In this document: positions 1 through 10,104 of the stretch, piece by piece | How positions within the stretch are numbered: the first letter of the stretch is position 1 | How the letters are laid out: each line of letters begins with the position of its first letter | Assembly (NCBI GenBank): GCA_000697335.1 | Contig: JNEM01014273.1 | Location: 1 to 21,105, forward strand | Length of the DNA: 21,105 nt | Source of the DNA: Conidiobolus incongruus B7586 | Taxonomy: Eukaryota; Entomophthoromycota; Entomophthoromycetes; Entomophthorales; Conidiobolaceae | Direction of reading: 5' to 3' | Made by a program: the position numbers and the translations under genes | Notes under the pieces: model-generated | Told to the model about the DNA's origin: nothing | Database searches by the model: none | Seen by the model: only the letters and a program-made list of their open reading frames with translations

Positions 1-783
1 ATTCATAACGTTTAGGGAGTTCAATTCTTTTACGTAACCAATCACATTGGAACTTGTCAGGAATGTGTTGGTATTCGTAACCAATAGAAGAGCCTAGAAT
101 ATAAAGTTGAAGTGGAGTTGAGTTTTGTCTCTATTATGATACTTACTGTAAATAGATTTGAGATGGTTAATGATCTCACGTAAAGTTAAAGTGTGAATTC
201 CGTAAGAGGGGAAACTGGGCAACATACCAGGCCCCAAATTGAATTCTCTGTCCAAATCAGCTTCAGTAAATCCATAATGCTCGAGTTCGAGTTCTTTGGG
301 AGTAGTGGGATCAAGATTGGCGTCCAAAATTCCCAAGGGATCCAAATTGGCGATTCTGTGTCCTTGAACTTGATAGGCACGAACTAAAAGTTGAACCTTC
401 AAGTGGTCAATAACTTCAGAGGGAGCAGCGCTAAAAGAAGTGGCGAAAGAGCCATCAGTATTGGCATTGGGAATAAGGGTAGGGGGAACAGCAAAAGAGG
501 TGCTGGGAGAAGCTCCGTTGGACATATTAGAAAAATAGACTCTCCAGGAGAGATGGACAGAGTCAGGATCCTTCTGCCAGGCGTGGAACATTTCTTCAAC
601 GTAGCTGGCAGCGGCACCATCCATAAAGGAATCTTGAGAAGGAATACTAGATTGGGGAGTATTTACAGCAGAAGCATGCTTAAAGGCTTGGAAGGAAAGT
701 GTAACAGGTCTGAAAGCTGATCTGTGAATAGGGGAAGCCAATCTAATGAGATTAGGCTTCACACGTAATAACCTTGATAACAT
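1..783 (-). CDS. KGD1: 2-oxoglutarate dehydrogenase E1, mitochondrial, 5' part of gene
   Basis: This is the thiamine-diphosphate E1 component of the 2-oxoglutarate dehydrogenase complex, which decarboxylates 2-oxoglutarate in the mitochondrial matrix (TCA cycle). Exon 1 is 783-147. A 53-bp intron (146-94, GTAAGT...TTCTAG, phase 1) follows, and exon 2 (93-1) runs off the window, so 243 residues are visible. Residues 1 to about 40 are rich in Arg, Ser and Leu and lack acid residues, as in a matrix-targeting presequence. Residues 51-86 match the family's N-terminal domain (DSFMDG..., YVEEMFHAWQKDP, SVHLSWRVYF). Residues 124-152 carry the conserved helix and RAYQVQGHRIANLDPLGI block. The downstream exon reads IGYEYQHIPDKFQCDWLRKR, the expected continuation, which confirms the splice. 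The thiamine-binding and catalytic domains lie outside the window. The ATG at 783 is the first in frame and gives the presequence. Without splicing the frame would end at once in the intron. Confidence 0.95.
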
Positions 784-3127
784 TGTGAAGTGAAAAAAAT
801 GAATAAAAGTGTATTGGTGTGAGATCCGAAGTGGTCCACTTTAATACGAAACTTTTTCAAAATTATGATTAAAAGGTGAACTTAACAAGTTCAGTTGATA
901 ATTTGCTAACTTAATATATTCTTCAAAAATTCCCCGGAATTAAGAATTAAGGAAAAATATGGGATGAAATCGAATGGAGTATTTCATTGGATTTGTTACT
1001 TTAATTTGGATTATCATTGAATTAGCCATCTTGTAATCCTTTTTTCTTTATATTATTCGGTTTAATGTAACTGAGATTTCTTTGTTTTTCAAACTATTTC
1101 AATATATTTATGAACTTCATATAGCTTAGATAGCAAACAATATCATAGTTTACTAACCAGTACGCATTTTGCTTTAAATTTCGAGAGTTAACGCTATCTT
1201 TTCCTAAATCTTCCTAGTGAATAAGATCTATATTACAATTTTATTATTTTGATTTCGTATTTTTCTTATTACAATATCGTTTATTAGCATCTATATGGTA
1301 TAATTAAAAGAATCCTTTTTTAAGGTTGGCCAATGAGTTTAGTTCCAATCATATCATATATGGTATAATTCAGTCAATTGATCCAAATATTCATTTAATA
1401 TAAACATTTATTTTTAAAACATACTGATTTTGAGAACTATGGGTTAATATGCTCAATCTTAGCAGAAAATTCAATTTTAACTCATACTTCCGATACTCTC
1501 CTCGTGGCACCTCACTCCCGAAAATCTCCTAATTTACCTCCATTTTTCACCCATACTCTGGACTAATGGATATGAGCATTTCATCATTTTTTTTCATTGT
1601 TAATTATAAAACAGTCTCATTATTGGTTCATTCTAAGTTTCGATCCAATCAATTCCTCCCTTTTTTTCTCAATTGAGTAATATTTGACTAGCTTTAGTTT
1701 ATGAATTGATTACATCAAACTCTTTTCCAATGCAAACACATCTATAGCATAGTATGAAAACTACATTTCATCACCGCTATAAATCTTATACCTATACTTA
1801 TTACATCATTCATGATCATTAATATTCAACAGCTGTTTATGAATGGTGGATAAAATTATCGAACTCACTATTTATCAGGTTTAATTTATCCTTTATTATA
1901 TTGCTAAATCAATTTTAACAAAAAATGGGGTAAATATTCTCTTATTATAGCATGTTACAATAATTGAAATATTTAAAAAATATATTTAATAATATATACA
2001 TTGATCTTTAATAAATATCAGCATTGAATATATTTTAAATCGTATATTTTATAATATAAAAAAATTATAAAATCGATTCATTAATCAGATCAGTAGATAT
2101 AGATAATAACCTCAGATATAATCTTTTAATTAGTCAAGTTTATATAATTGATAGATTATACTTGTATATATCCTTAATTAAATCTACTAAATAGCCTTCT
2201 CATTCTTTAGAATTTTTCCGCAGCTGGAAATTTATTATAAAATTTTTCAAATTTCAAGCCAATTTTAGATAAAATAGTCTTGTTAATTAAAACTAATTCT
2301 ACTATGTATTTTGAAGACCACTTTTAATGATATTTTGTATTAATTATTTTGTTTTTTATATATTTTATTACAAAATTATTAAAAAACAGATACATTTTAA
2401 ACGAATATCTCTCTAAGGGATTAAATCAAAATATTATAACTTTGACATAAACTATAATTATTTAGTATTAGGATAATATTGTTTGAATATTTTGTATTCA
2501 TAATTCATATGACCAACATTAAATCAATTTTTATATTATTTTGAATAAAAGATGATTTCAATTAGAAATTTAATGGATAAATTCACACTTGAAGATTCTA
2601 AATCGAAGAAAAATAGATATTGAGCTATTATAGATATAATGCAATTGTTTATAAGGATGATATTGTATTTAGTTTATTAAAATTTTAAATATTATTTTTT
2701 TAATATATATAAATATATGTTATTAAATTTTAATTTATTAAAAGGATCCTAAATACTTTGTAATTCTTTGTCATATCAGATACAAATTGATATAACTATT
2801 TAATTTAAATTAGATTATAACTTGAAACTGATATCTGATCATAAATATAATATCATATTTCAAAAGATAAATGTTTGAAAGATTCCAAAATTGATAAATG
2901 TGGTTAAGCTTGATTATATATTAAATATTGGACTAATATAGTACAATAATAAATTTAATTTATCTTTAATATTGATAATAATTTTGATAAAATTGAATCT
3001 GATTTAATTTTAACTATAGTTGAATTATTTTCAAAGCTCTATTAAAAACATCTTTAGTTAAAATTAAAATAATTATATTTTAATCTATCATAAATAAATA
3101 ATAAATATTATTACTCTGTATTTTTAA
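784..3127. other. AT-rich spacer with no supported gene
   Basis: This stretch lies 5' of OGDH and must hold its promoter. The first 1.2 kb is less AT-rich than the rest and includes a C-rich patch near 1491-1570. From about 1950 onward it is almost pure A/T with no open frame worth reporting. A weak coding-like look around 2540-2640 was not convincing. I see no tRNA-like or repeat-array structure. Confidence 0.6.
986..990 (-). promoter_or_regulatory. CCAAT box upstream of OGDH
   Basis: The minus strand reads CCAAT about 200 bp upstream of the OGDH start codon. In fungi the Hap2/3/4/5 (CBC) complex binds CCAAT ahead of many TCA-cycle and respiratory genes. That role here is inference from position alone, and a five-base match is common by chance. 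Confidence 0.2.
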
Positions 3128-3129
3128 TA

Positions 3130-3150
3130 ATGGGAATTTTTTGCAATTAA
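3130..3150 (+). repeat. Left terminal inverted repeat of mariner copy 1
   Basis: It starts ATGGGAATTTTTTGC directly after the TA at 3128-3129. It pairs with the right end after allowing a one-base gap and a few mismatches, and it matches the left ends of the copies at 5604 and 20943. Confidence 0.75.
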
Positions 3151-4347
3151 AAATAAATAAATATTTGAATATATAATGTATAAAAATAAATATATAATAT
3201 AAATTTAATAGTTTTTTTTATTATTAATAACTTTTTGCTATACTTTTAACAAACTTCTAACACTTAAAAAATAATTTTTTTTATTAAATTTTCCTGTAGA
3301 AATTTTTTTTCTTATAAGCTAGTTTTTTAATTGCTTAAAGTAATTATAATTATATAAGTTATAATTAAAAAAATATACTAGATGTAATAGTTTTTTCTAG
3401 TTATTTTTAATTAGAAAGTTTTTTATAGTTTTAGATTTATGTATTTTATAATTATCATATAAAATAATAGGTTTTCTTAAATTATATTAAAAACACTAAT
3501 TAAAAATACTTTTATTTAAAAAAACAATATATAATTTATTATTAATTAATTTTTTTTAAGAACTAAATAAAAATAACATATATTATTATAATCTATTATA
3601 ATAATTAATATTTATTTATTAACAAAATATTTATTTAAAGGGATTTATAAAAAAAGTTAATTTAACTTAATTTAGCATTTTGATTTGTATTTTAATAAAA
3701 GATTATATATAAAAATTTAAGATTTATTAATTGTAATTATTTACTATAAAAGTTTAAACTTCTAGTAATATTTTAATAAGTTTTATTTAATAATAACTAC
3801 TTTAACTTTTTTTAAGCTTTAGTTAAATTATAAAGTATTTATTTTATATTTTTATTTATTAATTTTAATTTAAACTTTAAAATATATAAAATACTTGTAA
3901 AACTAATATTAAAGTATTTAGATAATTTTTTAACTAAAATAAAAAAGTGTTTTTTAATATATTTTTTCACTTTATTTACAATTAAAAAAATAATAGTTAA
4001 AGTTAGTTTTTTAAATTTTAACAAGTTTTAAATAGTTTCTTTTTTAGTTTTAAAGTAATTTACCTAGTAATAAATTATTAATTTGAATAATACTTTATTA
4101 CTAAAAGTTACTTGTAAATTTTAAATAATTTTAAAGGGTTTATAGTTAAATTTTACTAATACTAAAATAAAAAACTTTTGATGATTACTATTTAGTTTAA
4201 ACATAATTAAATTAAACAACCAATTTTAAAAAGTTAATTTTTTAATCAAAAAAACTAATATATATATATATATATTAAAAATATATAATTTCCTATTAAT
4301 TTTGTATATATTTATTTATTTCAAACTAATAATATGTTTGAAAAATC

Positions 4348-4368
4348 AAAAATTAAAAAATTTCCCAT
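4348..4368 (-). repeat. Right terminal inverted repeat of mariner copy 1
   Basis: The minus strand reads ATGGGAAATTTTTTAATTTT from 4368, mirroring the left end. TA follows at 4369-4370. The same end, AAATATTTCCCAT, closes copy 2 at 6790. Confidence 0.75.
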
Positions 4369-4379
4369 TATTTCAAATT

Positions 4380-5600
4380 CAAGGTAATACCAATGATAAT
4401 TCAATTAATATCATTTTTCTAGCTTTAATAAACTAATTTTCTAAATAAATTTTTTAGATCAACTCCTATAAATAATTAAGTTTGTTGAAAATCATTAGTT
4501 AATATTATTATAAACTGAGTAGAAAAACCTTACTTAGCTAATCATCTCTAAATTCATAGTGAAATCTAAATTTGGACCTTTGTACATACTTTTAAAATAT
4601 CTTTACTAGTTTCCAAATCTGGTGTTGTGACATAAATTCATATATCAAATCTTCTAAAACCTAAAATGTTGTATCTAATTGATCAGGTTGATTAGCTGCT
4701 CCCTATTTTATATTGATTCAAATATCTTCAAAACTATATGTAATATATAATTATTACAATGGTTAACATATGAGAAAGTTTAGAAACACCATTCATTTCA
4801 TTTAGCACAATAGAAAAGATTCTTTCTTGGACATCTTGTTCAAATCCTTTATCTTAACCATTTTAGCTACCCTATTTTATTAAAGTATTAATTTCACTTA
4901 TAATATATTTGAAGGAGTGGGTTTTCTAACCCTATCAAATATTTTCTAGACTTGAAATACCAACTAGCAATTAATTTTCAATAGTAAATAGTTAATAAAA
5001 TCTTAATTGTTTTTTTATGATTCTCCCATTAAACTAGAATATAGTTGAGCACCTTAAACTATAAAAATTTTAAAATTCTTTTGTTAAGCAATAATCTAAT
5101 GAATAACACTTAATGGTTCAAAATAATAAAGATTTAACATACTCTAATTAATGAAAATTGAGAGTATCTGGGTGGTCCATATAATAATACACTTGTAGAT
5201 AACTTAAGACCAAGCTATATATATATGAATCATTGTATAGCACTTGCCATTCAGTTGCTTTAATGAGTTTTTGTGTGATTTGATATAAACCACCATTTGA
5301 TCCAACTTAATTTTTCCTAATTATTAGGTATAAAACTCATCTCATATTGTTTAATAGATGGCTGGGTTTTAGTAACTGAACTAAAATATAAAATAAATAT
5401 TAATCAAAAATTATTATAGAAAAATGATTAAATTATGATTAACAATAGAGATTCAAGTAATATTTGCATCCTAGCCTCTTTATATAGTATATCTAAATCA
5501 GCTCCTATATACATAACAGTTAATTTGATTAATTCATCTAAAATAAAAATAATAATAGAGTATAAAAAATTGTTTTATATCACCTGAGCTTAAATTTTAA
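4380..5600 (-). pseudogene. Type II AAA+ ATPase pseudogene, second ATPase domain (D2)
   Basis: This is the 3' half of a decayed CDC48/AFG2-group ATPase on the minus strand, between two mariner copies. In gene order I read IGADLDILYKEARMQ (about 5508-5460), the end of the first ATPase domain, where relatives have GADL..LC.EA. Next comes a D2 entry helix KATEW (about 5260), then VLLYGPPRYS (5195-5162) in place of Walker A GPPG.[GS]KT, and GAQLYSSLMGES (about 5053-5019) for GPEL...VGES. VQERIFSIVLNEMNG (about 4835-4790) matches the sensor region ...LL.EMDG. GAANQPDQLD (about 4705-4675) matches GATNRPD.LD, VTTPDLETSKDILK (about 4631-4590) matches the C-terminal strand, and GVDLKNLFRKL closes near 4460-4425. 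Frames shift and stops occur between blocks. Intron-like gaps remain, so it is not a retrocopy. The Ser in the Walker A relic hints at AFG2 (GPPGCSKT), but the subfamily is unsettled. Confidence 0.75.
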
Positions 5601-5603
5601 GTA

Positions 5604-6790
5604 ATTGCACTTTTTTGAGATAAAATTTCAATATATATATTTTATAATAAAAATTATAAAATATAAAATTAATACTCACTTTTTTTATTAATAACTTTTT
5701 GCTATATTTTTAATAAATTTCTAATATTTTAAAATTAGATCTTTTTATTATAAATTAAAATTTGATGATTTATAAACCAATTAAATTTATTTATAAAAAC
5801 ATTCTTTTTTATAAATATATTATTTAAATATCTAATGTAATTACAATTATATAAGTTATAATCTAGTAAATATATTTAATTTAATAACTTTTATTAATTA
5901 TTTTTAATTAAAATTTTTTATAATTTTAACTTTATATATTTAATAATTATAATATATAGCGATAAATATCTATAATTTATATTGAGAACATTAATTAAAT
6001 ATAGTTTTAATTTAAAAAATCAATATAAAACTTATTATTAGTTAATATCCTTTTAAAAATTAAATAAAAATATCATATGTTTTTATAATATTCTATAATT
6101 ATATAATACTCACTTAAAAATGAAATATTTATTAAAATTTATAAAGATTATTTAAATTAAATATTTTTGATTTATATTTTAATAAAATATTATATAAAAT
6201 AATTTATAATTTATTAATTATAATAATATGATAAAAAAGCTTTAATTTTTAGTTATATCTTAGTTGGTTTTACTTAGCTATAATTACTTTGGTTTTATTA
6301 AGTTTTATTAAGTTATATGAAAATAATCTATATTTTTACTAATTATATTAAGTTTAAGCTTGAATATATATAATAAACTTAAATAATTAATATAACAATA
6401 TTGTAATAGCTATTTAATTAAAATAAAAAATGGTTTTGGATATATTTTTTATTTAATAATTATTAGTATTTTAGATTTTACCAAATCCTTAATAATTTTT
6501 TTAGATTAAAAGTAATTTTCTTAATAATAAATAATAAATTTAATTAAGACTTTATCTTTATAAGCTGTTTATAAACATTGAATGATTTTAAAAGGTTTGT
6601 GATAAGGTTTTAATAATAATTAAGTAAAACTTTGCAAGATTATTATATGGTTTAAGCATTATTAAACTAAATCAAAAATTATATACCAATATATATAGCT
6701 TGAACTTTATATTCTCCTATATATTTTGTATATATGTTTTTCTGAAACTAATAATATGTTTGAAAAATATAAAATTAAAATATTTCCCAT
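5604..6790 (-). mobile_element. Decayed mariner-type DNA transposon, copy 2, nested in the ATPase pseudogene
   Basis: This copy is about 1,187 bp and diverged from copy 1, in the same orientation and with the same layout. Its left end TAATTGCACTTTTTTG (from 5602) aligns with TAATGGGAATTTTTTG of copy 1. Its right end on the minus strand reads ATGGGAAATATTTTAATTTT. The internal block TTTATTAATAACTTTTTGCT near 5690 is shared almost exactly with copy 1 near 3218, and a transposase relic reading KIIKNFLIKNN is shared near 5920-5890. TA flanks the left end, and the right flank is TTA, so one base has drifted. It splits the AAA ATPase pseudogene just after the end of its D1 core, where family members read RLEIL. 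It is more eroded than copy 1. Confidence 0.75.
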
Positions 6791-7560
6791 TTACTCAATT
6801 GTTAATTAATATTTTATTATTATTTGTTAATTTTTATAGACAAAATTTCCAAATATCTATAGTATTCATCACATACATTGATATTTACTTCAGGATCAAT
6901 TCTAAAATTATATTAGGAAATAGATAAAATAATTTTCAAGTGGAATGTACCTTCCAGGTTTAAGTAATACTGGATCAATATCATTGGGTCGATTAGTTGC
7001 TCTTATCACTTCCAATTAATTTTCAAATTGATTTAAGTTATTTACAAGCGTTAGAAGCTGAGCAACGACTCTAATCTCACCTGAATTAGAAACATAGTTT
7101 ATAATAGGAGCTAAAGAACCTAACAATGATTAATCAATAACACTCTAAAATCAGTAATATTTAGAATATACAAATTTCGTTAATAAATAGAATTGTTACA
7201 TTGATTTTGTTCTATTAAATTAACAAAATTAAAATAGCAGCTTAAAATTTTTAATATTTTGTTTTCATTTCACTAGCTATTGAAGAATAGAATTTTTGGA
7301 CCCTAAATAATTATAAGAATTTATAAGTTAAAAATGAATTAGGTTTTATATATACTAATTACTTTTCAAATATTTAGCAATTAATTGAACAATTAAAGTG
7401 TTACCAATACATGTATATAAGTACAATAAAGCATTTAGACATTCCAGATTTAAAGTATTAAAATATTTTGGATAATTTAAAAGTAATGACATGATATCTA
7501 GCAATTCATCAAAATTTTTTCTCAATTTTTTAGGTATATTATTACTATAAAAATATTTAA
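6791..7560 (-). pseudogene. Type II AAA+ ATPase pseudogene, first ATPase domain (D1)
   Basis: This is the 5' half of the gene described at 4380-5600. In gene order on the minus strand, an unbroken stretch from about 7510 to 7360 reads DELLDIMSLLLNYPKYF, then a Walker A relic YTCIGNT (7414-7397) where the family has GPPGTGKT, so the lysine is Asn. TLIVQLIAKYLKS follows. GPKILSS (about 7310) matches GPEI.SK. FINEI (7173-7190) is Walker B FIDEID with its first Asp now Asn. Then come SLAPI, NSGEIRVVAQLLTLV and ATNRPNDIDPVLLKPGR (about 7000-6951), a near-intact second region of homology with its arginines. PEVNINV...YRYLEIL (about 6895-6845) matches REVDIGVPD..GRLEIL. Mariner copy 2 begins at 6790. 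RVVAQLLTL and ATNRPN.IDP are typical of CDC48/AFG2 rather than PEX1/PEX6 D1. The N-terminal part upstream of 7560 is not identifiable. Confidence 0.8.
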
Positions 7561-8234
7561 TATATTAATAAATTTAAAAACAATAAACCAAGTACTCAAT
7601 ATTACTTAAAAGGTTGATTTATACATGGACATTTATTATCAAATTAACAAAATTTTCTATTAAATCTTTGATATTAAAATTTGTTGTTTTAAATTATTTT
7701 TATTAAAACTGTAATATATATTATTGTATTAATTTTTATTCAATTTTAATTGTGATTTTTATATCTAGTCTCTATATATAAATTGACATGGTATATTTTT
7801 ATTGGATTAAGTTACTTCAATTTTAAAAAAAATTTAAAAATATAAAAATTAAATATGAAAAGTGAAATAAATAATATAAAATTAGATAATTCAAGTATAA
7901 TTAGAAAAATTTCAATATTATGAAGAAATTTTAAATTTTATTAAAAATATATTTTATTATTGATTTATCTGATAAGTTTAGCATAAGTATTTTAACATCC
8001 AAGTATGATATAAATTAAAATTTAATTGTTTAGTATATGTTATAATGATTAAATAAATGAAAATATTTAGTTGCCAATTAAGTGTATCATATCAAAAGAT
8101 GAAAATAATAAAAACACCATTTTGTATGATCCTTGAACCAAACGTAATAAAGATTGTTGTGCTTAAGATTCTTTTTAAAATTGCCTACATATTATACAAC
8201 CCCATTTCTAAAATTGCACTTTCAATATAATCGA
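7561..8234. other. AT-rich spacer between the ATPase pseudogene and USP30-like gene
   Basis: It lies 3' of the USP30-like gene and 5' of the fossil ATPase. The minus strand near 7640-7690 has a short coding-like stretch (DLIENFVNLII) that could be the pseudogene's N-terminal region, but I cannot align it. The last 100 bp before 8234 should hold the USP gene's 3' UTR. Nothing else is recognisable. Confidence 0.5.
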
Positions 8235-10104
8235 TTAGTCAATATTGGACATATCTGATCCTGTGAAATTCAATTCAGGGGCCACTGAGCTAGTGGGAGT
8301 AGATGGACTCGATGACGAAGTAGATGGCGAAGGTGTGGAATCCATATCGAGATGATCTAATTTTTTACTAGAAAGAACTGTTTTTTCGGCAGGTTCAGCA
8401 GCTTTCGGTTTTGATGTTTCTAATAATCGTATATTAGATACTGGGATTCGCTCATAAAAAAGCATGAATGGATTAGATGTTAATACGGAAGTCAAGTCAC
8501 TCTCTGTAACAACATTATCAGAAACACAGCACCATTGGTTTGGAGAAGAGTTGAAGCAATTGGCATCATATTCAAGTAATTGATCTCGGACTTGGGCCTT
8601 GATCACTTGATTCGATTGATCTTGATTCTGAGGTAATCTCCTAAAAGTGACAAAATGTCCATTAGAATGAGTTCCATAATGGACAATGACAGACTGAAGT
8701 CTATATATGTAGTTATATTGACTGTGGGTCTGTTCTAAACCAGACATAGGTTGTTGAGGAGATAGAGCCAAGTATCCGGTTGTACAGAATGGGGATAAAT
8801 CTAAATATTCAGGGAATTCAACTATACAGCCATTTTTGGCGATATCACCATTAGGGTAAAAGGTTGAACGATTAATATGCAGACATAAAGTAGGTGGTGG
8901 TTTAGCGAACATAACCTGTTTCGTACAATGGCGACTATGAACTTTTTGAAATGGAATTTCTGGTCCAAGTTGTCCTTCAATATCATACTGAAGCTTGGCT
9001 TGAACAGTCTTGATCATAGATGTCCATTGTGAGTTAGACTTGGCTTTAGATTTCTTAGTAGATGATTTAGCTTTGGTTTGTTGAGCTTGAAGCTGTTCCA
9101 AATGAGCTAACGTTGCTTTCAATGAACATTTCCTACAAATGACATCATTAAGTGATTCGATAGTGATATAAGAAGCTAAACAGTATTCCAATGTACATGC
9201 ATGGCGGAAAGGAAGACTCAGTGAAATATTATTAAAAGTAAAGTGACGAATTGCTTCGGTATAGCCACATTGAACGCAAGATAAACGACTGGCTAATAAA
9301 CCATCCAGTGGGTTTTTTCTACTGAGCATATTGCTCATTGAAGAATAATTAATTTTAGTAGGTTTACCAGAATTTGTATCAGAATTATCCATTAATCCCA
9401 CAATAACGTCTAAATCCAAAATGGAAGAATTTCTTGAAGCTTGGGTAAGTATAGATTCTTCTTCATTAATAGCTGTACTCAATATTTGAAAAAACTCCTG
9501 GGCATCCTGTTGCTCATATATTGTTATTCTCATTTTAGATCTGAGTGCTGTGATTAGAGATTGTGGATAAAAAGAGGTTGGATGCTCAAATAATTTGTTC
9601 AATTGATACATAATATTCCACAATGACTCAGTTACAGGAAATCCCTCTTCTTCTTCGATATCATTTATCTTTTCAACAATAATGGGAGATTCACTTAAAA
9701 ATTTATACAAATTACTAGAAGAAGCTAAACCCTATAAATTTAAAAAGTTAATATCAAACATGGAAAATAAGTTAATAGAAATTTGAAATATTCTAATTAT
9801 CTAAAACTCACCTGAAGAACAGAATTTAAAAAACAAGTATTACCAGGATTGCTCAACCCAGAAACATATAGCTCTAAAAATTATTAAATAAAAATTTATA
9901 ATTTTTATAAAATGTAGTACCTTGAACCTTTAAATTTCTCCGTTTGCGATTTTTATTCAAACGCTTATTAACGTCCCTAGCTGAGTTACTAAATAAAAAA
10001 CTTGGAAGCACATTGGCAGAGAATAAACCGACGATAAATACGGTGGAAATTAATCCGATAGATACGCTATACATTATATTAATGAAAGTTTCCCACTGAA
10101 GCAT
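8235..10104 (-). CDS. USP30/Ubp1-like membrane-anchored ubiquitin-specific protease
   Basis: A 580-residue cysteine deubiquitinase that removes ubiquitin from proteins. Exons are 10104-9921, 9873-9812 and 9731-8235; introns are 47 and 80 bp (GTACTA...TTTAG, GTGAGT...ATAG). Residues about 8-36 are a hydrophobic membrane segment, followed by a basic stretch (NKRLNKNRKRR, 47-57), the same arrangement as human USP30 on the mitochondrial outer membrane. The Cys box is GLSNPGNTCFLNS, with nucleophile Cys75. QQDAQEFF is at 156-163. A zinc finger is formed by CVQC (234-237) and CRKC (281-284). The His box HYGTHSNGHFVTFRR has catalytic His441, then NQWCCVSD and LFYERIP. Ser486 stands where most USPs have Asn or Asp, as in USP30's Cys-His-Ser triad. 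A lysine/serine-rich insert lies at about 300-318 and a Ser/Pro-rich tail at 530-565. The start at 10104 is chosen because it supplies the anchor. Yeast Ubp1 is the nearest fungal counterpart. Confidence 0.9.

Larger units (their letters stand above)
3130..4368 (-). mobile_element. Decayed mariner-type (Tc1/mariner) DNA transposon, copy 1
   Basis: This is a 1,239-bp element, a normal length for mariner, flanked by TA dinucleotides at 3128-3129 and 4369-4370, the target duplication of the superfamily. Its ends are imperfect inverted repeats beginning ATGGGAAwTTTTT. Reading the minus strand through stops gives a mariner transposase. It shows a helix-turn-helix block near 3900-3950 (VKKLSKYFNIS...ILYILK), a block like mariner's LT-A-KK near 3835-3800, and the third catalytic Asp in YDNYKIHKSKT at about 3456-3420. 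The later block HLVYFFNYNLYNYNYF stands where mariner has HPPYSPDL.P.DY..F, followed by LIRKKIS and QKVINNKKNY. At least three family Trp codons (TGG) are now TAG, and the first catalytic Asp appears as Asn, so the copy is dead. It is inserted just beyond the last recognisable block of the AAA ATPase pseudogene. Confidence 0.85.

Noticed and set aside
193-720. Plus-strand open frames opposite OGDH exon 1
   Set aside because: They are antisense shadows of the OGDH coding exon with no recognisable product.
2540-2640. Plus-strand stretch reading NLMDKFTLEDSKSKK, faintly like a Ty1/copia polyprotein segment
   Set aside because: The match is short and isolated, no neighbouring family motifs or long terminal repeats were seen, and a similar look can arise by chance.
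3839-4024. Minus-strand open frame of 61 codons as a separate small gene
   Set aside because: It is the surviving helix-turn-helix part of the mariner copy 1 transposase, not a gene in its own right.
4258-4275. Short AT dinucleotide run inside mariner copy 1 as a separate microsatellite
   Set aside because: It is only about eight units, lies within the transposon and is expected in sequence this AT-rich.
6700-6927. Plus-strand open frame of 75 codons
   Set aside because: It spans the right end of mariner copy 2 and the antisense of the ATPase relic, so it is a chance frame in AT-rich DNA.
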